Shown here: piece by piece, positions 6,515 through 13,882 of the stretch | How the letters are laid out: each line of letters starts with the position of its first letter | Numbering within the stretch: the first letter of the stretch is position 1 | Origin: Anaerolineales bacterium UBA7227 | GTDB taxonomy: Bacteria; Chloroflexota; Anaerolineae; Anaerolineales; Villigracilaceae | Direction: 5' to 3' | Length of the DNA: 26,758 nucleotides | Assembly: GCA_002473085.1 (NCBI GenBank) | Contig: DKTP01000122.1 | Coordinates: forward strand, 1-26,758 | The notes under the pieces: generated by a model | Told to the model about the DNA's origin: nothing | The model's database searches: none | What the model saw: only the letters and a program-made list of their open reading frames with translations | Position numbers and translations under genes: made by a program

Positions 6515-7867
6515 ATGAACATTTCCGCACTTGCTGGTTTAATCTTCTTCCTCGCCTTCGCGGGGTTGATCCTCATCCATGAATTTGGACACTTCATCGT
6601 TTCGCGCTGGTCGGGCGTGGAGGTGGAGGAGTTCGGCGTCGGTTTGCCGCCGCGCGGCTGGCGTTTCTGGCGCGCCAAAGGATCGCTCACGGTCGGGACG
6701 CGCGCCCTCGTCATCCCCGCCAACTTCGACCTGCCCTTCGACGAAAAATCCGCCCTCGGACGCGGCGTGGACGTGACCGCGCGCCGCGCCGGCGACCGCC
6801 TCGTCCTGGACTCCATCGCGCTGGCCGCTTCCGAAGACGGTCAATTCCGCGCCTCCCATCCCGAGCCGACGGAATCCCCGGACGGCCAACTCCGCTTCGA
6901 CGGGATCCTCCAGCGCGTCTCGCAGGGGACCGAGTTCACCCTCAACTGGCTGCCCCTCGGCGGATTCGTCCGCCCGAAGGGAGAGAACGACCCCAACGTT
7001 CAGGGCGGACTCGCCGCCGCCTCGCCGTGGAAACGGCTCGCCGTCCTCTTCGCGGGCCCCACCATGAATCTCATCGCGGGCCTCCTCATCTTCATCTTCC
7101 TCGTCCGCGTGGACGGGTATCACGACCTCAGCCGCGTCATGCTGGCGGAGGTCGCGCCCGGTTCGCCCGCGGCCTCGGCGGGGATGCAGGCCGGGGATGT
7201 GGTGACGCAGGCCGCGGGTCAGCCCGTGACCGACTTCGACTCGCTCAGCGCCATCATCAAAGCGCACCTCGACCAGCCCGTGCAGTTCGTTCTCCAGCGC
7301 GGCGCGGAGACAGTTACCGTCACCGCCACGCCGCGCAGCAACCCGCCCCAGGGCCAGGGCGCGGTGGGAATCCGTATGAGCGAATACGTCCAGCCCGTGA
7401 CGACCTGGGGCGAAGCCTTCCGCTACGCCGCGGTCAGCGTCGGCGACCAGGCGCGCGCCCTGCTGCTGCTGCCCGCCAAACTGATCCGCGGCACCCTCGC
7501 CCCCGAAGAGGGACGCTTCATCGGCTTGAAAGGCATCTACGACATCTTCAACCTGTCCGTCAGCGCGGACGTCCAAAGCCGCGAGCCAGAGCCTTCAACG
7601 CCCGCCGCGCCGCAAGGCCCCACCTACAGCACGCTCTACCTCATCGCCACGCTCACCATCTCCATCGGCCTCTTCAACCTCTTCCCGTTCCCCGCGCTCG
7701 ACGGCGGACGCATCATCTTCGTCCTCCCCGAACTCATCACGCGCCGCCGCGTGCCGCACCAATTCGAAAACGCCGTCCACGCCACGGGCATGATCGTCCT
7801 GCTGCTCTTTATGCTCTACATCAACGTGATGGACTTCGTCAACCCGATCGTCCTCCCTGCCCCATGA
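6515..7867 (+). CDS. rseP: RseP-type site-2 protease (M50 zinc metalloprotease with PDZ domain)
   Basis: A 450-residue membrane protease. The zinc motif HEFGH is at residues 22-26 inside the first membrane helix, and the third ligand is in FPALDGGR (about 395-399) near the C-terminus. One PDZ domain spans roughly 210-285 (EVAPGSPAASAGMQAGDVV). Hydrophobic helices occur at the N-terminus, around 195-215, and twice at the C-terminus. The conserved LPLGGFVRPKGE segment is present. About 95 extra residues separate the FGVGLPPR motif from LPLGGFV, where E. coli RseP has only a short hairpin. The start is 6515, with GGAG four bases upstream; ATG 6473 is in frame but overlaps a hairpin. It cleaves membrane-bound substrates such as anti-sigma factors in other bacteria. 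It overlaps the HEAT gene by ATGA. Confidence 0.88.
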   Translation: MNISALAGLIFFLAFAGLILIHEFGHFIVSRWSGVEVEEFGVGLPPRGWRFWRAKGSLTVGTRALVIPANFDLPFDEKSALGRGVDVTARRAGDRLVLDSIALAASEDGQFRASHPEPTESPDGQLRFDGILQRVSQGTEFTLNWLPLGGFVRPKGENDPNVQGGLAAASPWKRLAVLFAGPTMNLIAGLLIFIFLVRVDGYHDLSRVMLAEVAPGSPAASAGMQAGDVVTQAAGQPVTDFDSLSAIIKAHLDQPVQFVLQRGAETVTVTATPRSNPPQGQGAVGIRMSEYVQPVTTWGEAFRYAAVSVGDQARALLLLPAKLIRGTLAPEEGRFIGLKGIYDIFNLSVSADVQSREPEPSTPAAPQGPTYSTLYLIATLTISIGLFNLFPFPALDGGRIIFVLPELITRRRVPHQFENAVHATGMIVLLLFMLYINVMDFVNPIVLPAP

Positions 7868-8889
7868 CCAAAACCCACTTCCAATCCGTGATAGACGCCC
7901 TGCTCGACTCGGGCAAACCCTTCCCGAAAAAATACCTCCAGTTCTTTTCGGACATCGACTCCGCCTCGCTCCAACTTCTGCTGGACGCCTGGCCCCGCGT
8001 CTCCCTGACCCGCAAGCGGACCCTGCTCGCGGACCTCAACCAACTCCTCGTCGAAGACAGCCTCGTCTCTTTCGACGACCTCGCCCGCGCCCTGTTGACG
8101 GATCTCGACGCGCCCGTCCGCGCGGGAGCGACGCGCCTGCTGGCCGAATGCGGGGACCAGAAACTGCTTCCCCTGTACGAAAAGATCATCGCCGGCGACC
8201 CCAGTCCCGAGGTCCGCGCGGAAGCCGCGCACAGCCTCGGTTTCTTCGTGGCGCTGGGCGAGTTGGAACAGATCTCCGAGGCCGCGCTCCGCCGCGCCGA
8301 AGAGTCGCTCCTGGCGGCCGCGCGCGATGACAATGTCGAAGTCCGCCGCCGCGCCCTCGAATCGCTGGGCTTCTCGGCCCGCGAGGAAGTCCCCGCGCTG
8401 ATCGAGGCCGCCCTCCGCCGCGAATCTCGCGACTGGCGCGTCAGCGCCTTGATCGCCATGGGACGTTCCAGCGACGAGCGCTGGGCGGAGCCGGTCATCC
8501 GCATGTTGCTGAGCGAAGACCGCGACGTCCGTCTCGAGGCGGCGCGGGCCGCGGGCGAACTGTCGCTCCCGGCGGCGCGTCTCCCCCTCCTCCGCATGTT
8601 GGAGGAGGAGACCGATCCCGAAATTTTCTCCGCCATCGTCTGGTCGCTTTCGCAGGTCGGCGGCGAGGACGTGCGCGTCTACCTCGAAAACCTCCTCGAC
8701 CAGACCGATGACGACGACGAGATTGACTTCATCGAGGACGCGCTGGCAAACCTCGCCTTCACCGAAGACCTGGGGCTCTTCGATCTCCTCGCGGTCGACC
8801 CCGAAGAGGATAGGCTCCTGTTGGAGGAAGACGAAGAAGAGGCAAAGCCCGCCCCGAAAAAGAGCAAAAAGACCGGAAAGAAGAAATAG
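7864..8889 (+). CDS. HEAT-repeat protein with charged C-terminal tail
   Basis: A 341-residue soluble protein made mostly of repeated helical pairs of the HEAT/PBS-lyase type: EVRAEAAHSLGFF, VEVRRRALESLGF, DWRVSALIAMGRS and DVRLEAARAAGEL are successive repeat cores. An acidic segment (DDDDEIDFIEDALANLAF) and a final Lys-rich tail (KKSKKTGKKK) follow. Such proteins serve as scaffolds; no enzymatic motif is visible. Its start codon overlaps the RseP stop (ATGA), so the two are co-translated and may act together, but that is inference. Confidence 0.8.
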   Translation: MTKTHFQSVIDALLDSGKPFPKKYLQFFSDIDSASLQLLLDAWPRVSLTRKRTLLADLNQLLVEDSLVSFDDLARALLTDLDAPVRAGATRLLAECGDQKLLPLYEKIIAGDPSPEVRAEAAHSLGFFVALGELEQISEAALRRAEESLLAAARDDNVEVRRRALESLGFSAREEVPALIEAALRRESRDWRVSALIAMGRSSDERWAEPVIRMLLSEDRDVRLEAARAAGELSLPAARLPLLRMLEEETDPEIFSAIVWSLSQVGGEDVRVYLENLLDQTDDDDEIDFIEDALANLAFTEDLGLFDLLAVDPEEDRLLLEEDEEEAKPAPKKSKKTGKKK

Positions 8890-8930
8890 GCATTTCGGAA
8901 ACGGCATCGGCGTCTCTTCTTCCGCCGAGA

Positions 8931-8980
8931 ATTTCACGAAAAAATCACGGCAAATTCGCGCACATTCGCGAAATTCGCGG
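8931..8980. repeat. 10-bp-periodic TTCGCG element flanked by 9-bp direct repeats
   Basis: Three adjacent decamers CAAATTCGCG, CACATTCGCG and AAATTCGCGG occupy 8951-8980, preceded by TTTCACGAA and ATCACGG words of similar spacing. The 9-mer GCCGAGAAT occurs on both sides (8924-8932 and 8980-8988), like a target-site duplication. Confidence 0.6.
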
Positions 8981-9032
8981 CCGAGAATCTTGCTTCCGAA
9001 GAAGTCCGATAGACCCCGGCCGTGGGCGGCGT

Positions 9033-9087
9033 CTTTACCCGATCTTTATCCGCATTTCATCCGCACTTTACCGAGACTTCATATATT
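9033..9087 (+). promoter_or_regulatory. Five tandem 11-bp units plus -10 box: predicted response-regulator binding array
   Basis: Units are CTTTACCCGAT, CTTTATCCGCA, TTTCATCCGCA, CTTTACCGAGA and CTTCATATATT, contiguous and in phase. The last six bases of unit 5 form the -10 TATATT (9082-9087). There is no good -35, as expected for an activator-dependent promoter. An 11-bp direct-repeat spacing is the hallmark of OmpR/PhoB-type sites, and the next gene encodes such a regulator, so autoregulation is likely. The same grid occurs at 17571-17625. Confidence 0.75.
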
Positions 9088-9172
9088 GGGGACGTAAACC
9101 AACCGCAACGGGAAAATTCCATCGGCAGCCGGGCGACGCGCGGCGGACAGCCAGGCGCAACAGGACTACGAC

Positions 9173-9856
9173 ATGACAAAAATTCTCGTCATTGACGACG
9201 AACCCTCGATCACCAAACTGGTCAGCGCGTATCTCCAGCCCGAAGGCTACGAGGTCCACGTCGCCGCGGACGGGCCGTCGGGGTTGAAAGCCGCGCGCGC
9301 CTTCAAGCCCGACCTCGTCATCCTCGATGTGATGCTGCCCGGCATGGACGGGATCGAACTGCTGTCGCGCCTGCGGCGGGAGTCGGACGTGTACGTCATC
9401 CTGCTGACCGCGCGCACCGAGGAGACCGACAAGATCGTCGGGCTGTCGGTCGGCGCGGACGATTACGTGACCAAACCGTTCAGCCCGCGCGAACTGGCGG
9501 CGCGCGTCAAAGCGGCGTTGAGACGTCTCAATGTCGGGGGAGCGGCCGGGTCCGAGCGGGACGTGTTGTCGTTCCGCCATCTCCATATGGACGCCGCGGC
9601 GCGCACGGTCGCCGTGGACGACCGCCCCGTCGAATTGACCGCCATCGAATTCAACCTGCTCAAAGCGCTGGCGGAAAACCGCGGCCGGGCGCTTTCGCGC
9701 GAGCAGTTACTCGAAAAGGTCTGGGGCGGCGAATACTTCGGCGAAATGCGCGTGGTGGATGTGCATCTCGGTCACATCCGCCAGAAACTTGGACGCGACG
9801 ACCTGATCGCCACCGTGCGCGGCGTTGGGTACCGTTTCGACGATGAGCCGCTGTAG
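9173..9856 (+). CDS. OmpR/PhoB-family response regulator
   Basis: A 227-residue two-domain regulator. The receiver domain (1-120) has acidic residues D8/D9, phospho-acceptor D52 in LVILDVMLP, T79 and K101 in VTKPF. The C-terminal winged helix (about 130-224) has the family signature ELTAIEFNLLKALAENRG, SREQLLEKVWG and VVDVHLGHIRQKL...IATVRGVGYRF. It should bind direct repeats after phosphorylation by the kinase encoded nine bases downstream. The promoter array at 9033-9087 is a probable autoregulatory target and the exporter promoter at 17571 a second target. It heads a run of five tightly spaced genes to 13443. Confidence 0.95.
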   Translation: MTKILVIDDEPSITKLVSAYLQPEGYEVHVAADGPSGLKAARAFKPDLVILDVMLPGMDGIELLSRLRRESDVYVILLTARTEETDKIVGLSVGADDYVTKPFSPRELAARVKAALRRLNVGGAAGSERDVLSFRHLHMDAAARTVAVDDRPVELTAIEFNLLKALAENRGRALSREQLLEKVWGGEYFGEMRVVDVHLGHIRQKLGRDDLIATVRGVGYRFDDEPL

Positions 9857-9865
9857 CGAGGAACT

Positions 9866-10990
9866 ATGATGGAATATATCCGCAGCCGCCTGGGCGCGAA
9901 ACTTTTGATGTCTTACCTGGCCGTGATCCTGGCGGGCGCGCTGGCGCTGGCGGTCGCCAGTCAGTTCAGCCTGCGGGCCTCGTTCAACCGCCACATGGGA
10001 GGGATGATGAGCGGCGGCGCGGGAATGATGACCAGCGGGCCGGGACGCGGTCCGCAACTCTATCGCGATTTCCGCGCCGGCTTCAACGAAGCGCTGATCT
10101 ATGCCGCGCTGGCGGCCGTGACCGTGGGCGCGGGCCTCGGCTGGTTCTTCAGCCGCAACGTCACCGCCACCCTCGGCGCCATGTCGCGCGCCACGCAGCG
10201 GATCGCCGAGGGAAGTTACGAGGAGCGCGTCAAAGTGGAGGGCCGCGACGAACTCGCCCAACTCGCGGCGCGCTTCAACCAGATGACCGAAAAACTCGAA
10301 CAGGTCGAAGCCATGCGGCGCCGACTCATCGGCGACGTCAGTCACGAACTCCGCACGCCGCTCACCGTCATCAAAGGTTCGATGGAGGGATTGATGGACG
10401 GCGTCCTGCCCGCCACGCGCGAAACCTACCAGCAGATCCACGCCGAGACCGACCGCCTCAACCGGCTGGTGGACGACCTGCAGGAACTCAGCCGTGTGGA
10501 AGCCAACGCCTACAAACTGGAGATCGGCGCGGCGGACGCGGCCTCCCTCGCGCAGACCGTGTACAAGCGGCTCCTGCCTCAGTTCCAGGCCCGCGGCGTC
10601 TCGCTGGAACTCGACCTGGCCCGCGACCTCCCGCCCGTCCTCGCGGACGAAGACCGCGCCGTGCAGGCGCTGACCAATCTGGCGGGGAACGCCCTGCAAT
10701 ACACGCCCGAAGGCGGACGGTGCGTCGTCTCGGCGCGCAGGGTTAACGACCAGGTCCACATTTCCGTGCGGGACACGGGCATCGGGATTCCCGCCGAACA
10801 CCTCCCCCACGTCTTTGACCGCTTCTACCGCGCGGACAAATCCCGTTTGCGCCGCGCCGGGGTCGGGAGCGGAATCGGCCTGACGATCGCCCGCGCCCTC
10901 GTCGAAGCGCAAGGCGGACGCATCTGGGCCGAGTCGGCGGGCGAAGGACAGGGAAGCGTCTTCACGTTCACGCTGCCAATCGCGAAATAG
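9866..10990 (+). CDS. Sensor histidine kinase with Met/Gly-rich extracytoplasmic loop
   Basis: A 374-residue membrane kinase. Helix 1 (about 13-33) and helix 2 (about 76-95) enclose a loop of roughly 40 residues with HMGGMMSGGAGMM (43-55). HAMP follows (96-148), then HisKA with H160 in GDVSHELRTPL, and a HATPase domain with NALQYTPEGG, DTGIGIPAEHL and VGSGIGL. It should autophosphorylate H160 and pass phosphate to the regulator encoded just upstream. The Met-rich loop is too short for a folded sensor domain. It could bind soft metals such as Cu(I) or Ag(I), or sense membrane state; this is inference. GAGG (9858-9861) precedes the start; the second Met codon at 9869 is an alternative start. 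Confidence 0.93.
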   Translation: MMEYIRSRLGAKLLMSYLAVILAGALALAVASQFSLRASFNRHMGGMMSGGAGMMTSGPGRGPQLYRDFRAGFNEALIYAALAAVTVGAGLGWFFSRNVTATLGAMSRATQRIAEGSYEERVKVEGRDELAQLAARFNQMTEKLEQVEAMRRRLIGDVSHELRTPLTVIKGSMEGLMDGVLPATRETYQQIHAETDRLNRLVDDLQELSRVEANAYKLEIGAADAASLAQTVYKRLLPQFQARGVSLELDLARDLPPVLADEDRAVQALTNLAGNALQYTPEGGRCVVSARRVNDQVHISVRDTGIGIPAEHLPHVFDRFYRADKSRLRRAGVGSGIGLTIARALVEAQGGRIWAESAGEGQGSVFTFTLPIAK

Positions 10991-11002
10991 AATCCCCGCT
11001 AC

Positions 11003-11920
11003 ATGCCCCTCTCCGAACTCCTCGTCACATTCGCCAACAACCTGCTGCCCATCCTGCTCATTGGCGCGGCGGGGTTCCTGCTTGGACGGGCGGTCTCCAT
11101 CGACGCGCGCAGCCTGGGACGCGTCATCTTCTATTTCTTCAGCCCGGTCCTGGTCTTCAACCTGCTCGTCCACAACAACCTGCCCTTCGGCGAGATGGCG
11201 CTCACGGTCGGGTTCTGCCTGGCGATCTTCACGGTGATGACCGCGCTGGCGTTCATCCTCAGCAAACTCTTTCGCCTCGACCGTCCCACCACCATGGCCG
11301 TCGTATTGACCGCTTCGCTGGCGAACACGGGCAACTACGGACTGCCGCTCGTCTCCTTTGCCTTCGGCGCGAACGCCCTCGCCCACGCCACCATCTACTA
11401 CGTGGTCACTTCGATCCTGTTCAACACGGCGGGAGTCCTCATCGCCTCGCTGGGACATCTCGACTTCAAACAGGCCGCGCTCGGCATGTTAAAAGTGCCG
11501 ACGGTCTACGCCGTCCTGCTGGCGGCTTTGCTCAACCGCTTCCACATCGCCCTGCCCGTCCCGCTCGAACGCGCCGTGGAACTCGCCGCCAACGGGACCA
11601 TCCCAATGATGCTCGTCCTGCTGGGCGTGGAACTGACGCGCGTCCAGTGGTCGCACAGCCTGCGCGCCCTCGGCCTCGCCACAAGCCTCCGCCTGCTGGC
11701 AGGCCCGCTGGTCGGCCTGCTGCTCGCCATCCCGTTCGGGCTGACGGGCGCGGCGCGCCAGGGCAACCTCGTCCAAACCGCCACGCCAGCCGCGGTCACC
11801 AACACCGTGCTGGCGACCGAGTACAATCTGGACGCCTCCCTCGTCACTGCCATCATCTTCATCGGCACGATTCTCAGCCCTCTCACGCTCACGCCCTTGC
11901 TGGTATATTTGGGGAGGTAA
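11003..11920 (+). CDS. AEC-family (auxin efflux carrier-like) transporter
   Basis: A 305-residue integral membrane protein with about ten hydrophobic segments. It has the typical N-terminal NNLLPILLIGAAGFLLGR, the SLANTGNYGLPLVSFAFG segment of the first half, and the second-half ANGTIPMMLVLLGVEL and TATPAAVTNTVLATEYN. Bacterial relatives move organic acids such as malate or malonate; the substrate here is unknown. It lies 12 bases after the kinase stop and five before the next gene's start, so it belongs to the two-component operon. The Shine-Dalgarno is weak, which suggests coupling to kinase translation. Confidence 0.88.
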   Translation: MPLSELLVTFANNLLPILLIGAAGFLLGRAVSIDARSLGRVIFYFFSPVLVFNLLVHNNLPFGEMALTVGFCLAIFTVMTALAFILSKLFRLDRPTTMAVVLTASLANTGNYGLPLVSFAFGANALAHATIYYVVTSILFNTAGVLIASLGHLDFKQAALGMLKVPTVYAVLLAALLNRFHIALPVPLERAVELAANGTIPMMLVLLGVELTRVQWSHSLRALGLATSLRLLAGPLVGLLLAIPFGLTGAARQGNLVQTATPAAVTNTVLATEYNLDASLVTAIIFIGTILSPLTLTPLLVYLGR

Positions 11921-11924
11921 ACCC

Positions 11925-13163
11925 ATGTTAACCATAAAAGACACGAAGGAACACAAAGGAAAACCCGCCTTACTCTGCGCGTTACTCGGAGCGTTGATCC
12001 TGCTTGGGTTGGCGCGGCCGGTTGAGGCGCAGGCGGGAGGCGAGGTGACCGAAACGCGGGTGGACTATCGCTTCGGGGAGGAAGTCCGCTTCTTCGCGCG
12101 CATCCAGGCCTCCGCCGCCGTCCAATCCGCGAGCGTGACGTTCCGTCCCGAAAACGGACTCGCGCAGACCCAGCCGCTCACGGTCAACCCCGACGGGACG
12201 GCGGATTACCGCTACGACGCGCGGCTCAACCTGCTGCCGCCCTTCGCCCGCATCGTCTACTGGTTCGACGTGACGCTCGCCGACGGGACGCGCTTCGCCA
12301 GCCCGCAGCAGGATTTCATCTACGCCGACAACCGCTTCGAGTGGCGGACGCTGGAGGAGGGCGCGCTGCGCGTCCACTGGTACGACGGCGACGCGGCCTT
12401 CGGCGCGGCCGCGCTGGACGCGGCGCGGCGCGGCCTCGACTCCGCGCGCCAGTTGATTCCCGCCGCCTCCGCCGACGCGATTGATGTTTACGTCTACGCC
12501 TCGGCCAGCGACCTGCAAAGCGCGCTGACGCTGGGCGGGCAGAGTTGGGTGGCCGGGCACGCCAGCCCCGAGTTGGGCGTGGCGATGCTCTCCGTCCCGC
12601 CCGGCCTCGAGCAGAATATTTTGTTGCAGCGGCAGATGCCGCACGAACTGGCGCACGTCCTGTTGTATCAAAGCCTCGGGACGAACTACAGCCGCCTGCC
12701 CGTCTGGCTGCAGGAGGGGATCGCCACCAACGCGGAACTCTACCCGAATCCCGACATGGACGCGTCGCTGGCGGCGGCCGCGGCCTCGAACTCGCTCCTG
12801 TCTCTCGACGACCTGTGCGCGTCCTTCCCGCACGACACGGGACGCGCCTTCCTGGCCTACGCGGAATCCAAATCCTTCGTCCGCTTCCTGCTCGACAATT
12901 TCGGCGCTCCGGGCCTCTTCGCCCTCGCCTCGGCCTACGCCGACGGGATGAGCTGCGAGGAAGGCGCGCGCCGCGCGCTCAAGCAGCCGCTCAGCCAGTT
13001 GGAAGTGAACTGGCGCGAATCGACTCTCGGCGAAAATCGAAGCCGCGTGGTGGCGGCGAATCTCTTTCCCTATCTCCTCGTGCTGGGACTGACGCTGCTG
13101 GTCCCCGTGTGGGGCGCGCTCAACCGCCTGATCGAACGGAGGAAACATGCCGCCCGCAAGTGA
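11925..13163 (+). CDS. Secreted, membrane-anchored gluzincin (peptidase MA-like metalloprotease)
   Basis: A 412-residue protein with an N-terminal signal or anchor helix (about 14-36, ending VEAQA) and a second hydrophobic helix near the C-terminus (about 385-403), so the body should face outside the cell. The catalytic motif is HELAH (240-244), with a third-ligand Glu in WLQEG (E264), as in gluzincins of the MA clan. The N-terminal domain (about 40-135) resembles a beta-sandwich. GGGGAGG (11911-11917) supports the ATG at 11925. The first dozen residues are encoded by two 10-bp repeats (11941-11960), suggesting the signal-peptide n-region grew from an intergenic repeat. The gene overlaps the acylphosphatase gene by 17 bases. 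Substrates are unknown. Confidence 0.82.
   Translation: MLTIKDTKEHKGKPALLCALLGALILLGLARPVEAQAGGEVTETRVDYRFGEEVRFFARIQASAAVQSASVTFRPENGLAQTQPLTVNPDGTADYRYDARLNLLPPFARIVYWFDVTLADGTRFASPQQDFIYADNRFEWRTLEEGALRVHWYDGDAAFGAAALDAARRGLDSARQLIPAASADAIDVYVYASASDLQSALTLGGQSWVAGHASPELGVAMLSVPPGLEQNILLQRQMPHELAHVLLYQSLGTNYSRLPVWLQEGIATNAELYPNPDMDASLAAAAASNSLLSLDDLCASFPHDTGRAFLAYAESKSFVRFLLDNFGAPGLFALASAYADGMSCEEGARRALKQPLSQLEVNWRESTLGENRSRVVAANLFPYLLVLGLTLLVPVWGALNRLIERRKHAARK
11941..11960. repeat. Two 10-bp repeats at a coding start
   Basis: ACACGAAGGA (11941-11950) and ACACAAAGGA (11951-11960) differ at one base. They lie inside the first codons of the peptidase gene and resemble other 10-bp-periodic elements in the window (4071, 8931). 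Confidence 0.6.
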
Positions 13164-13443
13164 CCTCGTCCGCGCGCATGTGTGGGTGAAGGGACGCGTG
13201 CAGGGCGTGGGCTTCCGCGCCTACGTGGAATTTTCCGCGCGGCAGGCGGGCGTCGCGGGCTGGGTGAGGAACGTCGGCTACGATACGGTGGAAGCGGTCG
13301 CGGAGGGCGGACGCGCCGACGTGGAGCGCTTCATCGAGTGGATGAAGCAGGGGCCGCGCGCGTCGCGGGTGGACGAGTCCAGGGCGGAATATGGCGAAGC
13401 GACGGGTGAATTTCAGGGGTTCGAGGTAAGGCGGAGCATGTAA
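13147..13443 (+). CDS. acyP: Acylphosphatase
   Basis: A 98-residue protein of standard acylphosphatase length. The anion-binding loop is GRVQGVGFR with catalytic R24, and the catalytic Asn is N42 in WVRNVGYD. It hydrolyses carboxyl-phosphate bonds of small acyl phosphates in the cytoplasm. GGAGG (13139-13143) lies four bases before the ATG, inside the end of the peptidase gene, which it overlaps by 17 bases. It is last in the operon begun at 9173 and converges on vsr with only four bases between them; no clear terminator is visible. Confidence 0.93.
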   Translation: MPPASDLVRAHVWVKGRVQGVGFRAYVEFSARQAGVAGWVRNVGYDTVEAVAEGGRADVERFIEWMKQGPRASRVDESRAEYGEATGEFQGFEVRRSM

Positions 13444-13447
13444 CGCG

Positions 13448-13882
13448 TCAGGCGTTTTCCTTCGAGTCGGACTCCCGTCTCGAAATAAGTCCTGCCGCCT
13501 TAAGTTTCCGCGTCCGTCCCTTCCTGATCTCGCACTCCCAAATCCTGACCACTTTCCAGCCTTTTTGGGTCAGTTCTTTCGTAACCGCCCTGTCTCTGGC
13601 TTTGTTCCGCGCGATCTTCTTCCGCCAATATTCCGCGTGTTCAGAGGGGGTGACGTTCCGGCAATTGTGACCATGCCAAAAACAACCGTCCGCGAAAACC
13701 GCTATCTGCTTTTCAGGGAAGACGAAGTCCGGGCGCCCGGCGAGGGTGGAATTCCGCCGCCAGCCGGTGATGCGATGAGACTTGAAAATCTCGATCAACT
13801 TGATTTCCGTTGACCGGTTGCCCTTCGATTTCACCGCCCTCATCACGTCCGAACGCTGTTTTCTGGAAAAAGTGTCCGTCAT
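13448..13882 (-). CDS. vsr: Very short patch repair endonuclease Vsr
   Basis: A 144-residue protein of typical Vsr size. N-terminal SRKQRSDVMRAVKSKGNRSTEIKL is the family signature. The catalytic Asp is D52 in GRPDFVFP, and the zinc-site and active-site segment FADGCFWHGHNC follows. It nicks DNA at T:G mismatches created by deamination of 5-methylcytosine, starting short-patch repair. Its start overlaps the stop of the cytosine methyltransferase by four bases (ATGA), the usual coupling between a C5 methyltransferase and its mutation-avoidance partner. Confidence 0.95.
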   Translation of the reverse strand: MTDTFSRKQRSDVMRAVKSKGNRSTEIKLIEIFKSHRITGWRRNSTLAGRPDFVFPEKQIAVFADGCFWHGHNCRNVTPSEHAEYWRKKIARNKARDRAVTKELTQKGWKVVRIWECEIRKGRTRKLKAAGLISRRESDSKENA

